Below are positions 24,998 to 34,863 of a DNA stretch of 64,000 nucleotides, in pieces (within the stretch, counting starts at the first letter, position 1; every line of letters begins with the position of its first letter). A model generated the notes under the pieces. It worked only from the letters and a program-made list of their open reading frames with translations. It did not search any database and was not told the DNA's origin. This DNA is from Afipia sp. 1NLS2 (GTDB lineage Bacteria; Pseudomonadota; Alphaproteobacteria; Rhizobiales; Xanthobacteraceae). The stretch covers positions 1,398,001-1,462,000 of the forward strand of contig NZ_ADVZ01000001.1 in the NCBI RefSeq assembly GCF_000178995.1, read 5' to 3'. The position numbers and the translations under genes were made by a program.

Positions 24998-26785
24998 CTA
25001 TCCTGTTGTCGCAGACAGCTTCTTCCTGCGCAAGAAATATGACAGCCGGTCGGTTTCCGCCGAGATGGCGTTGCCGCGCGTGCGCATCAGATCCTTGCGC
25101 GTCATCAGTCCGACCAGCCGTCCGCTGACGCGATCGACAATCGGCACGCGGCCTGCTTCCGTCGCCACCATCCGATCAGCGAGCACAGCCACCTGTTCAT
25201 CGGGATAACCTATCACCACCGACGAATCCGAGATGCAATCAAACAAAGTTTCGTCCGTTTCGGGATTCTCCGCACGCCAGCGCAAAATGTCGCGGCGGCC
25301 GACAACACCAACCACCACGCCATTTTCATCGATCAACGGATAGGATTTATGGAGGGGCGGCGTATCGCCGCAGAAGAACGCAACCGCCTCGTCCACGCGC
25401 ATGCTTGCGGGCAATGTATCGACGTTCTTCACCATGACGTCCGACACGCGCAGCAACTCGAACGGATCGATGCTGTACTCGCGCACGACATGCTGGCCGC
25501 GCCGCGCGATCTTCTCCGTCAGGATCGAACGCTTCAACAACAGCACCGTCAGCGCATAGGCGGCGCCGGTGCAGACCAGCAATGGTTCGAGCAGGCCGAA
25601 ATGGCCCGTCAGTTCCACCGCGAACATGATGCCGGTCAGCGGCGAACGCATGGTGCCGCCCATCATCGCCGCCATGCCGAGCAAGGCCCATGCCCCGGTG
25701 TCCCCCGGCAGGAACAGGCCTTCCAGCCATGCGAGGCATCCGCCGAAGATCAGGAGCGGCGCCAACACGCCCCCGGAGGTGCCCGAGGCCAGCGCGATGA
25801 TCCAGATGACCGATTTGACGATCAGGATCGTCAATACTTGCGAGGTGACGATCTTATCGTTCAACAGGCCCGCGATAATATCGTAGCCGACACCGAGCGC
25901 GCGCGGCTCGATCAGGCCGCCCAGCCCGACGAGCAGGCCGCCGATCGCCGGCCACCACATCCAGTGAACCGGAAGCCGCTCGAACAAATCCTCGGCCTTG
26001 TAGAGCACTGCGGTGATCAGGCCCGATTGCAGGCCGCCCACAATACCAACCGCGATATAAAGAAAGACGCCCCACCACGGCAGGTCGAGATGGCCCGAAA
26101 ACGGAAACAGCGGCCCGTGACCAATGATGAACGGACGCCAGGCCGCGGACACCACGCAGGCGGTGATCACGGGAATGAGGCTGCGCGGCTTCATCTCGAA
26201 CAACAAGAGTTCGACCGACAGCAGCATCGCCGCGATCGGCGTGCCGAAGATCGCGGTCATGCCGGCAGCCGCACCCGCCACCAGCAGCGTCTTCCGCTCC
26301 GCGGCGCTCATATGGAAGCACTGCGCGAACAGCGAGCCGATCGCGCCGCCGGTCATGATGATCGGCCCTTCGGCGCCAAACGGGCCGCCGCTGCCGATCG
26401 AAATCGCCGACGACAGCGGTTTCAAGACTGCGACTTTTGGCTGCATGCGACTGCCGCCGATCAGGATGGCCTCGATCGCTTCCGGGATGCCGTGACCGCG
26501 AATTTTCTCCGATCCGTAACGCGCCATCAGGCCGATGATGAGCCCGCCCAACCCCGGCGCGAGCACCATCCAGAGGCTCGGCTTAAGCCCCGCAAGTGAC
26601 AGATTCGCCGTACTAAATGTCTGCAACCAAACCAGATTCGTGACCAGCGCGATCATGTGCAGCAAAACCCAGGCGGAGGCTGCACCGCCGCTGCCGACCA
26701 GAAGCGCCATCGCGACCAGAACCAGCACGCGCTTGTCGGCGGTGAAGTCACCGAGCCTCGGCGCCACATTGGAAGAACGTGACAT
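24998..26785 (-). CDS. ClC-family chloride channel/antiporter with C-terminal CBS pair
   Basis: 595 residues. The membrane part has multiple hydrophobic helices and the ClC selectivity motifs: GSGGPFGAEGP (with the gating glutamate position) and GTSGGVLAP. After ~residue 430 come two CBS domains, including SDVMVKNVDTLPASMRVDEAV and GRRDILRW, which in other ClC proteins bind adenine nucleotides. Inner membrane chloride/proton exchange or channel function is expected. Divergent from the MarR gene. Confidence 0.94.
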   Translation of the reverse strand: MSRSSNVAPRLGDFTADKRVLVLVAMALLVGSGGAASAWVLLHMIALVTNLVWLQTFSTANLSLAGLKPSLWMVLAPGLGGLIIGLMARYGSEKIRGHGIPEAIEAILIGGSRMQPKVAVLKPLSSAISIGSGGPFGAEGPIIMTGGAIGSLFAQCFHMSAAERKTLLVAGAAAGMTAIFGTPIAAMLLSVELLLFEMKPRSLIPVITACVVSAAWRPFIIGHGPLFPFSGHLDLPWWGVFLYIAVGIVGGLQSGLITAVLYKAEDLFERLPVHWMWWPAIGGLLVGLGGLIEPRALGVGYDIIAGLLNDKIVTSQVLTILIVKSVIWIIALASGTSGGVLAPLLIFGGCLAWLEGLFLPGDTGAWALLGMAAMMGGTMRSPLTGIMFAVELTGHFGLLEPLLVCTGAAYALTVLLLKRSILTEKIARRGQHVVREYSIDPFELLRVSDVMVKNVDTLPASMRVDEAVAFFCGDTPPLHKSYPLIDENGVVVGVVGRRDILRWRAENPETDETLFDCISDSSVVIGYPDEQVAVLADRMVATEAGRVPIVDRVSGRLVGLMTRKDLMRTRGNAISAETDRLSYFLRRKKLSATTG

Positions 26786-26860
26786 ATTCGTAAGGATCCG
26801 AAATAGGATTGAAATTACCGAAAGCGCGCGGTAAGGCCTTTCGGGCGGGTCACGTCAATA

Positions 26861-26875
26861 TATCGCTATACGATA
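26861..26875. promoter_or_regulatory. Candidate MarR operator
   Basis: Palindrome tatcg-ctata-cgata, with perfect 5-nt arms, 19 nt before the MarR ATG in the intergenic space shared with the ClC gene. Size and placement suit MarR autorepression; it might also affect the divergent channel gene. Confidence 0.5.
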
Positions 26876-26894
26876 GAAGGCAACGGGGTCAGGG

Positions 26895-27380
26895 ATGGCT
26901 AAATCAACAAAGAAATCCGTAAAATCAGCACAACTTCGCATTTCGGCACAAAAGCGCATATCTGCCCTGCCCCATAGCGTGGCTATCAAGGACAAGGACT
27001 ATTTCGTGCTGGCCTCGTTCCGCCGCGAGTTGCGCAATTTCCTCAATTTCAGCGAGCAGGCGGCGCAAAATCGCGGCCTGACGCCGAAGCAACATCAGGC
27101 GATCCTGGCGATTCGCGGATTTGAGGATGCGAACGGCGTCACGGTCGGCGACCTCGCCGAGCATCTTCACCTCAAGCACCATACGGCGGTCGAACTGGTA
27201 GACCGGCTGGTGCGGGCCAAGCTTGTCGTGCGCAAGACCGACCGGGAAGACCGCCGCCGCGTGCTGCTGAACCTGACCGGGAAGGCCAACGCCGCGCTCA
27301 AGGGGCTGTCCGGCATTCACATGGCGGAAATCCGCCGCAACGCACCGGGCATGATCAAACTGCTGAAGCAGTTGAGCTGA
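26895..27380 (+). CDS. MarR-family transcriptional regulator
   Basis: 161 residues. After a lysine-rich N-terminal tail (~30 residues) come the MarR winged-helix elements: LTPKQHQAILAIRGF, VGDLAEHLHLKHHTAVELVDRL and the wing VRKTDREDRRRVLLNLT. The tail is richer in Lys and Ser than usual and could add DNA affinity. The ligand is unknown; probable targets are its own promoter and possibly the divergent ClC gene. Confidence 0.92.
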   Translation: MAKSTKKSVKSAQLRISAQKRISALPHSVAIKDKDYFVLASFRRELRNFLNFSEQAAQNRGLTPKQHQAILAIRGFEDANGVTVGDLAEHLHLKHHTAVELVDRLVRAKLVVRKTDREDRRRVLLNLTGKANAALKGLSGIHMAEIRRNAPGMIKLLKQLS

Positions 27381-27392
27381 TAATTCCGGCGC

Positions 27393-27995
27393 TCAGCGCG
27401 GCGTGATATCGCCGCGCTCGCTATCGGGTGCTTCCGCCGTCGCTTCCTCGATCTGGTAGCGCTTGACGAGCGGCATCTGCGCCATGGCGAAAACCATCGT
27501 CAACGGCACCACCCCGAACGCCTTGAACGCCACCCAGAAGTCCGTGCTCTGGGTACGCCAGATGACCTCGTTCAGCACCGCCATGGCCGCGAAGAACAGC
27601 GCCCAGCGGATCGTCAACAGCCGCCAGCCCTGCGGCGTGAGATTGAAGACCTGATCGAACAAAACGGCGATGAACGATCGCCCCAGCATCAGACCCACAA
27701 ACAGCGTCAGCGCGAACAGCGCGTAGATGATGGTCGGCTTGATCTTGATGAACGTCTCATCATGCAGCACGAGCGTCAGGCCGCCGAACACCAGCACGAT
27801 CACCGCCGTGACAAGCGCCATCAGCGGCACATGCCGCACCACCACATAGGACGCGATCACCGCCGCGACGATCGCGACCATGAACGCGCCCGTCGCCACG
27901 AACAGATTGAACTTGGCGTTGGCGGCAAAGAAGATCAGCAGCGGACCAAGCTCGGTCGCGAGCTTGAACAACGGATGGGGTGCGCGCTTGTCCAT
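27393..27995 (-). CDS. yciB: Inner membrane septation protein YciB (IspA/IspZ family)
   Basis: 200 residues with five or six membrane helices. Family signatures are [17 protein letters not shown], the [20 protein letters not shown] stretch and [17 protein letters not shown]. YciB takes part in envelope synthesis at the division site. It lies 8 nt after ftsY on the same strand, probably in one transcript, a common alphaproteobacterial arrangement. Confidence 0.94.
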   Translation of the reverse strand: MDKRAPHPLFKLATELGPLLIFFAANAKFNLFVATGAFMVAIVAAVIASYVVVRHVPLMALVTAVIVLVFGGLTLVLHDETFIKIKPTIIYALFALTLFVGLMLGRSFIAVLFDQVFNLTPQGWRLLTIRWALFFAAMAVLNEVIWRTQSTDFWVAFKAFGVVPLTMVFAMAQMPLVKRYQIEEATAEAPDSERGDITPR

Positions 27996-28003
27996 GATCC
28001 TGA

Positions 28004-28960
28004 CTATCCCTGCCCCAAATCCTTGCCCGCGATCGCCAGCGCGAAATCATGCGCGGTGAACGGCGCGAGGTCGTCGATGCCCTCGCCGACGCCGATGAAA
28101 TGCACCGGCAGCTTGTAGGTTTCTGAAATCGCAACCAGGATGCCGCCCCGCGCGGTGCCATCGAGCTTGGTCATCACAAGCCCGGTGACGCCTGCCGTCT
28201 TGCGGAACGCCTCGACCTGCGACAGAGCGTTCTGTCCCACGGTGGCATCCAGCACCAGCAGCACCGCATGCGGCGCGCTGGCATCGACCTTCCTGATGAC
28301 GCGCGCGACCTTCTCCAGCTCGACCATCAGTTCGGCCTTGTTCTGCAATCGCCCGGCGGTGTCGATCAGCAACACGTCGCGATTGTCCGTCTTCGCCTCG
28401 CTCGCCGCATCGAAGGCAAGGCTCGCCGAATCCGAGCCGTGCGCGCGCGCAACCACCGGCACGCCGGTGCGCTCGCCCCAGACTTTCAATTGCTCGATGG
28501 CGGCCGCGCGGAATGTATCGCCTGCGGCAAGCATCACCCGGCGGCCTTCCGCCGTTAATTTCGCAGCGAGCTTGCCAATGGTCGTGGTCTTGCCCGAGCC
28601 GTTGACGCCGACGACCAGAATGACGAATGGCTTCTGGCTCTCGTCAATCACCAGCGGCTTCGCCACCGGCGCGAGCACCTTCTCGACTTCGGCGGCGACA
28701 ATCTCCTGGACGTCCTGCGCCGACACATCCTTGTCGTAACGGCCCTCGCCGACCTTCGCCGCGATCCGCGCCGCGACTTCGGTTCCGAGATCGGCGCGTA
28801 ACAGCACATCCTCGATACCCTCGAGCATGGCCCGGTCGAGCTTGCGCTTGCTGACGAGATCGGTGAGCGCGCCACCAATCGAACCGGACGTGCGCTTGAG
28901 GCCGGCGGACAGCCGCTGCCACCAGCTCTGCTTCGGTTTATCCTGCGGCGTATCTGTCAT
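28004..28960 (-). CDS. ftsY: Signal recognition particle receptor FtsY
   Basis: 318 residues, the short form with only a brief N-terminal A-region. The SRP GTPase motifs are all present: [17 protein letters not shown] (G1), [13 protein letters not shown] (G3) and [10 protein letters not shown] (G4), with an N-domain before them. It receives SRP-ribosome complexes at the inner membrane; the partner Ffh is encoded at 34864-36396. Confidence 0.96.
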   Translation of the reverse strand: MTDTPQDKPKQSWWQRLSAGLKRTSGSIGGALTDLVSKRKLDRAMLEGIEDVLLRADLGTEVAARIAAKVGEGRYDKDVSAQDVQEIVAAEVEKVLAPVAKPLVIDESQKPFVILVVGVNGSGKTTTIGKLAAKLTAEGRRVMLAAGDTFRAAAIEQLKVWGERTGVPVVARAHGSDSASLAFDAASEAKTDNRDVLLIDTAGRLQNKAELMVELEKVARVIRKVDASAPHAVLLVLDATVGQNALSQVEAFRKTAGVTGLVMTKLDGTARGGILVAISETYKLPVHFIGVGEGIDDLAPFTAHDFALAIAGKDLGQG

Positions 28961-29029
28961 ATGCGGACTGTCAACATTGCGGGGGGTGTGTTACCCGGTT
29001 CACGCCAAAAACGAAAGCCGCACGTCATT

Positions 29030-29764
29030 ATGGATACGCCACAGCCGACCGCCGAGGAGATGCAGGCACGCGTGCTTCATCGCGACGGCCTGATGCTGGT
29101 GATCGACAAGCCGGCCGGAATTGCCGTGCATAAAGGCCCGAAGGGCGGGCCCAATCTTGAAGCCTCGTTCGATGCGTTGCGCTACGGTTTGCCGCGCCCG
29201 CCGGTCCTGGCACATCGGCTCGACCGCGACACCTCCGGCTGCCTCGTGCTCGGCCGCCACCGCAAGGCGACCGCCTCGCTCGGGCTTCTGTTCAAGCACG
29301 GCAAGATCGGCAAGACCTATTGGGCCGTGGTCGAAGGCGGCCCTGCGGAGAACCAAGGCGAAATCGACATTCCGCTCGGGCGGCTCGATGAAACGCGCGG
29401 CTGGTGGCAGAAGCCCGACCCGAACGGGCTGCCGTCCCAATCCCGCTGGAGCGTGATGGGGCGTGGCGATGGCCTGACCTGGCTCGCACTCGAGCCGATC
29501 ACCGGCCGCACCCATCAATTGCGCGTGCATTGCGCGGCGATGGGCTTTCCCATCGTCGGCGACAACATCTACGGCAACGGCCCGCGCTTCGGCGAGCCGA
29601 GCCTGCATCTGCATTCGCGCGAGATCGTCGTGCCGCTGTCGAAGAACAAGCCGCCGGTGCGCGTGGTCGCACCTGTGCCCGAACACTTGCATGAGCGGCT
29701 GCGCGCATGCGGGTGGAATGGCGAAGAAGCGCTCGCACCCGAACAGGTCGTGTCACACGCTTAG
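29030..29764 (+). CDS. RluA-family pseudouridine synthase
   Basis: About 244 residues from ATG 29030. It has the RluA catalytic loop HRLDRDTSGCLVL with the nucleophilic aspartate, and the late motifs ITGRTHQLRVHCAAMGFPIVGDNIYG. There is no S4 domain. The RNA target (23S rRNA or tRNA) cannot be told from sequence alone. Divergent from ftsY; its 3' end overlaps mtaB by 12 nt on the opposite strand. Confidence 0.93.
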   Translation: MDTPQPTAEEMQARVLHRDGLMLVIDKPAGIAVHKGPKGGPNLEASFDALRYGLPRPPVLAHRLDRDTSGCLVLGRHRKATASLGLLFKHGKIGKTYWAVVEGGPAENQGEIDIPLGRLDETRGWWQKPDPNGLPSQSRWSVMGRGDGLTWLALEPITGRTHQLRVHCAAMGFPIVGDNIYGNGPRFGEPSLHLHSREIVVPLSKNKPPVRVVAPVPEHLHERLRACGWNGEEALAPEQVVSHA

Positions 29765-31006
29765 GCGCGCGCCGTCATGACCCGCAATGGTCATGGCCCG
29801 CACATCGCCCGCAACACCACCTGTCATCGCGACGGGCAGGAAATGCTCGGTGCGGCCCTGCGTCGTGCTTTCAACCAGAACATGACGGGTCTTGCCTGCC
29901 TCACGCGCGAGCCTGCGCCGCAGCGCCACCTCGCCCGCGTCACGCAACCGCTTTGCCCGCTCCCTGATGGTACGGCCTTCCACCTGCGGCATCTTCGCCG
30001 CCGGCGTGCCGGGACGCTTCGAGTACGGAAACACGTGCAGGAAGGTGAGATCGCAGTCCTCGACCAACGCAAGCGACCGCTCGAACATGTCATCCGTCTC
30101 GGTCGGAAAGCCCGCAATGAGATCGGCCCCGAAGGCAATGTCCGGCCGCAGCCGCCGCGCCTGATCGCAGAACGCGATGGCGTCGGCGCGCGAGTGCCGC
30201 CGCTTCATGCGCTTGAGAACGAGATCGTCGCCCGCCTGCAGCGACAAATGCAGATGTGGCATCAATCGCTCGTCGTCCGCGATCACATCGAGCAGATCGC
30301 GATCCGCCTCGACCGAGTCGATTGACGAGAGCCGCAGCCGCTTCAATTCCGGCACATGCTTGAGGATCTGCTTGACCAGTGCACCCAGTTTCGGCGCACC
30401 CGGCAAATCCGCGCCATAGCTTGTAATGTCGACGCCCGTCAGCACGATCTCGGGACAGCCGCCTTCCACCAGCTTGCGCACCTGTTCGACCGCGGCGCCC
30501 ATTGCCACCGAGCGCGAATTGCCGCGCCCATACGGAATGATGCAGAACGTGCAGCGATGGTCGCAGCCGTTCTGCACCTGCACGAAGGCACGCGGCTGGC
30601 CGCTGTGAAATCCCTCCACCAGATGCGGCGCCATCTCGCGCACCGCCATGATGTCGGCGACCGCAACCTTCTCACCGTCATCGAGATCGAACGCGCGGCG
30701 CGTATCCCGCCACGCATGCGCGCGCATCTTGTCGTCATTGCCGAGCACGCGATCGACTTCCGGCATCTCCGCGAACATTCTGGAATCGGTCTGCGCCGCG
30801 CAACCGGTGACAATGATCTTGCGCGCCGGATGATCGCGCCGCAGGCGGCGGATAGTCTGGCGCGCCTGCGCCACCGCCTCATTGGTCACCGCGCATGTGT
30901 TGACGATCACCGCATCCTGCACGCCGGCGGCATCGGCCTCGGCACGCATCGTCTCCGATTCAGCCAGATTGAGACGGCAGCCGAAGGTGACGAGTTCGAC
31001 CGGCAT
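29753..31006 (-). CDS. mtaB: tRNA t6A37 methylthiotransferase MtaB
   Basis: 417 residues from ATG 31006, one base after the dapF stop. The N-terminal UPF0004 domain starts VELVTFGCRLN, and the radical SAM cluster motif is CDHRCTFCIIPYGRG. The third domain is TRAM-like. MtaB converts t6A to ms2t6A at position 37 of tRNAs reading ANN codons. Start chosen because the upstream ATG would lie inside dapF. Confidence 0.94.
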   Translation of the reverse strand: MPVELVTFGCRLNLAESETMRAEADAAGVQDAVIVNTCAVTNEAVAQARQTIRRLRRDHPARKIIVTGCAAQTDSRMFAEMPEVDRVLGNDDKMRAHAWRDTRRAFDLDDGEKVAVADIMAVREMAPHLVEGFHSGQPRAFVQVQNGCDHRCTFCIIPYGRGNSRSVAMGAAVEQVRKLVEGGCPEIVLTGVDITSYGADLPGAPKLGALVKQILKHVPELKRLRLSSIDSVEADRDLLDVIADDERLMPHLHLSLQAGDDLVLKRMKRRHSRADAIAFCDQARRLRPDIAFGADLIAGFPTETDDMFERSLALVEDCDLTFLHVFPYSKRPGTPAAKMPQVEGRTIRERAKRLRDAGEVALRRRLAREAGKTRHVLVESTTQGRTEHFLPVAMTGGVAGDVRAMTIAGHDGARLSV

Positions 31007-31007
31007 G

Positions 31008-31880
31008 TCAGGCGAGTGCGGCGAACAGCGCCGGATCGAACACGCCTTCATATTCCAGCACGGCGGCCCCGGTCATCAGCACATGATCGTCGCGCTCGCG
31101 CCATTCAATGGTGAGATCGCCACCGGGCAGGCTCATCTGCACGATGCGGTTGGTACGCTTGAGCCGCGCCGCCGCGACCGCCGTGGCGCACGCCGCCGAA
31201 CCGCACGCCTTGGTCAAGCCCGCGCCACGCTCCCAGGTCCGCATCCGGATGTGATCGCGGTCCACGATATGGGCGAGCGTGATGTTGGCGCGTTCGGGAA
31301 AGATCGGGTGATTTTCCAGCAGCGGTCCGAACCGTTCGAGGTCGTAGGCGTCGATGTCATCGACCCAGAAGATCGCATGCGGATTGCCCATGCTGACGAC
31401 GGACGGCGAATGCAGCACCGGCGAATCGATCGGCCCGACCTGCAATTCGATGTAGCGGGTATCGCGGAATTCTTCCGCCAGCGGAATGTCCTGCCAGCCG
31501 AACTTCGGCGCGCCCATGTCGACCGTGTAAAGATCGGGTGACGGCCCTTGCCAGCAATTCAGAAGTCCGGCGCGGGTCTCGAAGGTCGCGGCGCGCTCGC
31601 CGTTTTCGCCGAACACGCGCTTGGCCACGCAACGCATGCCGTTGCCGCAGGCACCCGCCTCCGAGCCGTCATTATTATAGATGCGGATGAAGGCGCTGGT
31701 GCCGGCGAGCTTCGGCTTCTGCAACACCATCAATTGATCGTAAGGCACGCCATTCGGCGCGGCGACGGCGCGGGCCTCGGCCGCACTGACCTGTGAATCG
31801 GACTTGCGCAGATCGACAACGACGATCTCGTTTCCGATTCCGTTCATCTTGGCGAAGCTATGGTTTGCGAGCACGGTCAT
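31008..31880 (-). CDS. dapF: Diaminopimelate epimerase
   Basis: 290 residues. Both catalytic cysteines are visible in [12 protein letters not shown] and [14 protein letters not shown]. It turns LL-DAP into meso-DAP for lysine and peptidoglycan. The dapF-mtaB pair on one strand, next to ftsY and yciB, is a standard order in this family. Confidence 0.97.
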   Translation of the reverse strand: MTVLANHSFAKMNGIGNEIVVVDLRKSDSQVSAAEARAVAAPNGVPYDQLMVLQKPKLAGTSAFIRIYNNDGSEAGACGNGMRCVAKRVFGENGERAATFETRAGLLNCWQGPSPDLYTVDMGAPKFGWQDIPLAEEFRDTRYIELQVGPIDSPVLHSPSVVSMGNPHAIFWVDDIDAYDLERFGPLLENHPIFPERANITLAHIVDRDHIRMRTWERGAGLTKACGSAACATAVAAARLKRTNRIVQMSLPGGDLTIEWRERDDHVLMTGAAVLEYEGVFDPALFAALA

Positions 31881-32020
31881 GTCAAAATCCAGGCGCTTTA
31901 TATGGCGAGGATGGCGGCAATGACCAGCCCGCCAACCACTCGCTTTTCGATGACCTGACGCCCCTATCGCGCCATGCTACGCTTCTCTCACGCAAACCCC
32001 CATAAAATGGAGATTTCCGG

Positions 32021-32839
32021 ATGACGTCCCGCCCGACCCGACTGGTTTTGCTGGTCCCGATCGCTCTCGCGGCGGCCTCCATGGCGGTCCTTCCGGTCTC
32101 CGCACAAGCGCCCGCAGCTCCCGCGACTCCCGCGCCCGCGACGGCCGACAAGCCGGTGACGCCTCCCGCGACACCTGCGCCTGCGCCCGCTCCTGCCCCC
32201 ACGACCACCCCGGCACCTGCGGTCACCCCTGCTCCGGCAGCGACACCCGCTCCGGCGACGCCGCCCGAATCATCCGCGCCTGCGGCTCCCGCCGCTCCCG
32301 CCACGCCGCCTGCGGCAACCACACCCGCACCCTCTTCACCCGCGACCGAGGCCACACCTCCCGCCAAGGTGCAGGCCGCCGACCCGTTCGGGGAAGAAAC
32401 CACGCTGACCGCGAAAAAGGTCGTCGTGCTGAAAGGCAAGGCCGTGTGGGACTCGGCTTTCGAGACGCTGACGGATTCGATCAAGGCGCTGAACACCCTG
32501 CTCGCCAAGCAGAAGATCGATCCCGCAGGCCCCGTGCTGATCGTCTACACCTCGACCGACGACGCCGGTTTCACCTTCCAGGCCGAAATGCCGGTCAATC
32601 AGGAACCGAAAAATCTTCCCAAGACCATGAGCATCGGCCAATCGCCCGAAGGCAAGGTGCTGAAGTTCGTCCATCGCGGCTCCTACGACAACATGGACAA
32701 CACCTACGAGGCGATCACCAACTATCTCGACGAGAAGAAGCTGGAGGCCAAGGACAGCTTCATCGAGGAATACGTCACCGACCCGCTCAAGACCGAAGAA
32801 GACAAGCTCATCATCAACGTCTTCGTTCCCCTGAAGTAA
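32021..32839 (+). CDS. Exported Ala/Pro-rich protein with GyrI-like effector-binding domain
   Basis: 272 residues: a signal peptide ending near VSAQA, ~90 residues of Ala/Pro/Thr low complexity, then a folded domain (~130 to end) with VLIVYTSTDDAGFTFQAEMPV and KFVHRGSYDNMDNTYEAITNYL, which resembles GyrI/AraC effector-binding domains. The disordered stretch probably spans periplasmic space or contacts the wall. Ligand unknown. It is 10 nt from the SIMPL gene and probably co-transcribed. Confidence 0.82.
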   Translation: MTSRPTRLVLLVPIALAAASMAVLPVSAQAPAAPATPAPATADKPVTPPATPAPAPAPAPTTTPAPAVTPAPAATPAPATPPESSAPAAPAAPATPPAATTPAPSSPATEATPPAKVQAADPFGEETTLTAKKVVVLKGKAVWDSAFETLTDSIKALNTLLAKQKIDPAGPVLIVYTSTDDAGFTFQAEMPVNQEPKNLPKTMSIGQSPEGKVLKFVHRGSYDNMDNTYEAITNYLDEKKLEAKDSFIEEYVTDPLKTEEDKLIINVFVPLK

Positions 32840-32849
32840 GGAGTCCATC

Positions 32850-33542
32850 ATGCGCTGCCTCGTCATCGCCGCATGCCTCGCGCTTGCCTCGCCCGCATTC
32901 GCTGACGCCCTGACGCCTTCGATCTCGGTCAACGGTCAGGCGACCGTGTCGGCCGCACCCGATCTGGCGGAGATCGAAGCCGGCGTGACCACGGAAGCCA
33001 AAACCGCGCGCGCCGCGAGCGAAGCCAATGCCAAGGCGATGAACGCGGTGCTCGCCGCCCTGAAACAAACCGGCATCGCGCAAAAGGACATCCAGACCTC
33101 GCAAATCTCGCTGCAACCGCAGATGGCCAGCCGCAACAATTCGAGCGCGCCGCCGCAGATCACCGGCTATCGCGCGACCAATCGCGTCAGCGTCACTCTG
33201 CGGGACACCGCAAAGATCGGCGACACGCTCGATGCTCTGGTGGCCGCTGGCGCCAATGATATTGGCGGCGTCAGTTTTTCCGTCTCGCAATCCTCGAAAC
33301 TGCTCGATGAAGCCCGTGCCAGGGCCATCGATGATGCCCACCGCAAGGCCGCCATTTATGCCCAATCTGCAGGCATAACTTTGGGCGGACCGTTGAGCAT
33401 CGCGGAAGAAGGCGTGCCTCCGCCGATCGCATTCCGCAAGATGAACGCCAGCCTCGCAGCGGCTCCGACTCCGATCGTGCCCGGCGAGCAGACGCTGCGG
33501 GTGTCGGTTCATGTGAGCTACGAGATCAAGCCGAAGCCGTAA
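32850..33542 (+). CDS. Periplasmic SIMPL (DUF541) domain protein
   Basis: 230 residues with a signal peptide cleaved near AFADA. The SIMPL pattern ISVNGQATVSAAPDLAEIEAGV, QTSQISLQPQ and YRATNRVSVTLRD is clear. These proteins resemble BP26/OMP28 and YggE, which are linked to oxidative stress, with uncertain biochemistry. Likely in one operon with the preceding exported protein. Confidence 0.92.
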   Translation: MRCLVIAACLALASPAFADALTPSISVNGQATVSAAPDLAEIEAGVTTEAKTARAASEANAKAMNAVLAALKQTGIAQKDIQTSQISLQPQMASRNNSSAPPQITGYRATNRVSVTLRDTAKIGDTLDALVAAGANDIGGVSFSVSQSSKLLDEARARAIDDAHRKAAIYAQSAGITLGGPLSIAEEGVPPPIAFRKMNASLAAAPTPIVPGEQTLRVSVHVSYEIKPKP

Positions 33543-33555
33543 GCGGCGAAAGCGG

Positions 33556-34530
33556 TCAGATCTCGAACACCTGACCCGGCTTCAGTGCGGCGAATTTTTC
33601 GCGCGGCAGCTTCGCCTCTCCCAGCGCCGCGTCGAGCGCGTGGGCAGGCGCGTCGATCGCCTCGTCGGTCAACTGGAACGTGCCGTGATGATGCGCCAGT
33701 GCCTGCTCGGCGCCGCAATCGGCCAGGGCCTTCACTGCGTCCGATGGATTCATGTGCATGTCGCGCATGAACCAGCGCGGCTCGTAGGCGCCGATCGGCA
33801 GGATCGCGAGACGCAACGCGCCGTGTGCCTCGCGCACGCGGCGGAAATGCTTGCCGTCGCCATAGCCTGAATCGCACACGATGTAGATTTTCCCCGCAGG
33901 TGTCTCCAGCACGAAGCTCGCCCACAGCACCTTGTTGCGGTCGAACAGGCCGCGCGCCGACCAGTGCCGCGTCGCCACCAGCGTCACTGCGACGCCATCG
34001 TCGATCTCGACACGCCGATTCCAGTCATGAGCCTCCGCGCGGATCGCAGCGTCATGCGCGCGCATCGTCACATCATTGCCGAGCGGCGCAATCACGCGCG
34101 GCGAGAATTTCGCCGCCAGCTTTGAGAGCGTGCGGACATCGAGGTGATCGTAATGGCCGTGCGACACCAGCACCGCGTCGATCTTTGGCAACGCCTCGAA
34201 GGCGATGCCGGGATCGTTGACGCGCTTCGGGCCTGCAAAAGTGAAAGGCGAAGCGCGCTGCGACCACACCGGATCGATCAGGATGTTCAGCCCTGCGGTC
34301 TGGATCAGCCAGCTCGCATGGCCGACGAAGGACAGCCGGACCCTGTTGCCCGTGACGCTCGGCGGCGGCACATCGGCAAACCCGCTCGGCGCGCGCGCGG
34401 GCCATTTCGCCGCCTTGCGGGTTCTCTGCCAGCGCATGATCTGCGCGAAGGTATGGGGCGGGGTGCCATCGGGATCGAAAAAGCGCAGGCCGTCGAAATG
34501 ATCCGAGACCGGGCCGTTGTAAGTCTTCAT
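33556..34530 (-). CDS. UlaG/NAPE-PLD-like MBL-fold hydrolase
   Basis: 324 residues from ATG 34530 (MKTYNGPVSDHFDG). The metal site is SHGHYDHLD, with later His and Asp ligands in VATRHWS, IVCDSGYGDGKH and LAHHHGTF. The pattern matches UlaG/NAPE-PLD-like metallohydrolases; the substrate is unknown. No signal peptide. Longer readings to 34662 add an Arg-rich stretch that looks non-native. Confidence 0.88.
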   Translation of the reverse strand: MKTYNGPVSDHFDGLRFFDPDGTPPHTFAQIMRWQRTRKAAKWPARAPSGFADVPPPSVTGNRVRLSFVGHASWLIQTAGLNILIDPVWSQRASPFTFAGPKRVNDPGIAFEALPKIDAVLVSHGHYDHLDVRTLSKLAAKFSPRVIAPLGNDVTMRAHDAAIRAEAHDWNRRVEIDDGVAVTLVATRHWSARGLFDRNKVLWASFVLETPAGKIYIVCDSGYGDGKHFRRVREAHGALRLAILPIGAYEPRWFMRDMHMNPSDAVKALADCGAEQALAHHHGTFQLTDEAIDAPAHALDAALGEAKLPREKFAALKPGQVFEI

Positions 34531-34863
34531 CCGGGCTTCCCATGCCAAGAACCGCTCGCGGCGGTTCCATAAAAGCCGCAGCGGGTGAATTTCATGGCCG
34601 CGATAGGCCCGAAATGCCGCCCGAAGGCAAATAACGGCTCCGCGAAGCGCGTTTCCGGCCATAAAAACCGCGTTTTCCGCTCTTTTCTTGACTTTCCGGG
34701 CCGGGGAGGCTTTAACCGCGCCACTTCTCGAAAAGGTTTTCTTTTCGACCCGCCGACCGGTGCGAGACGCCGGAGGTCAACGCCCGACAGCGCTGTGCGC
34801 CCTCGGGCGCAAAATTGTTTGGATCATTGCTCCATCCGGAGCGCAACGGGATACGACGCTGAG
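34531..34863. promoter_or_regulatory. Intergenic region before ffh
   Basis: 333 nt between divergent genes. A possible sigma-70-like promoter on the plus strand is ttgact (34688-34693) with tttaac 17 nt later (34711-34716), ~150 nt before the ffh ATG. I see no gene, RNA or clear operator in the rest. Confidence 0.35.

Noticed and set aside
25349-26599. 416-residue plus-strand frame opposite the ClC gene
   Set aside because: Arg/Gln/His-rich translation typical of antisense to a membrane protein gene.
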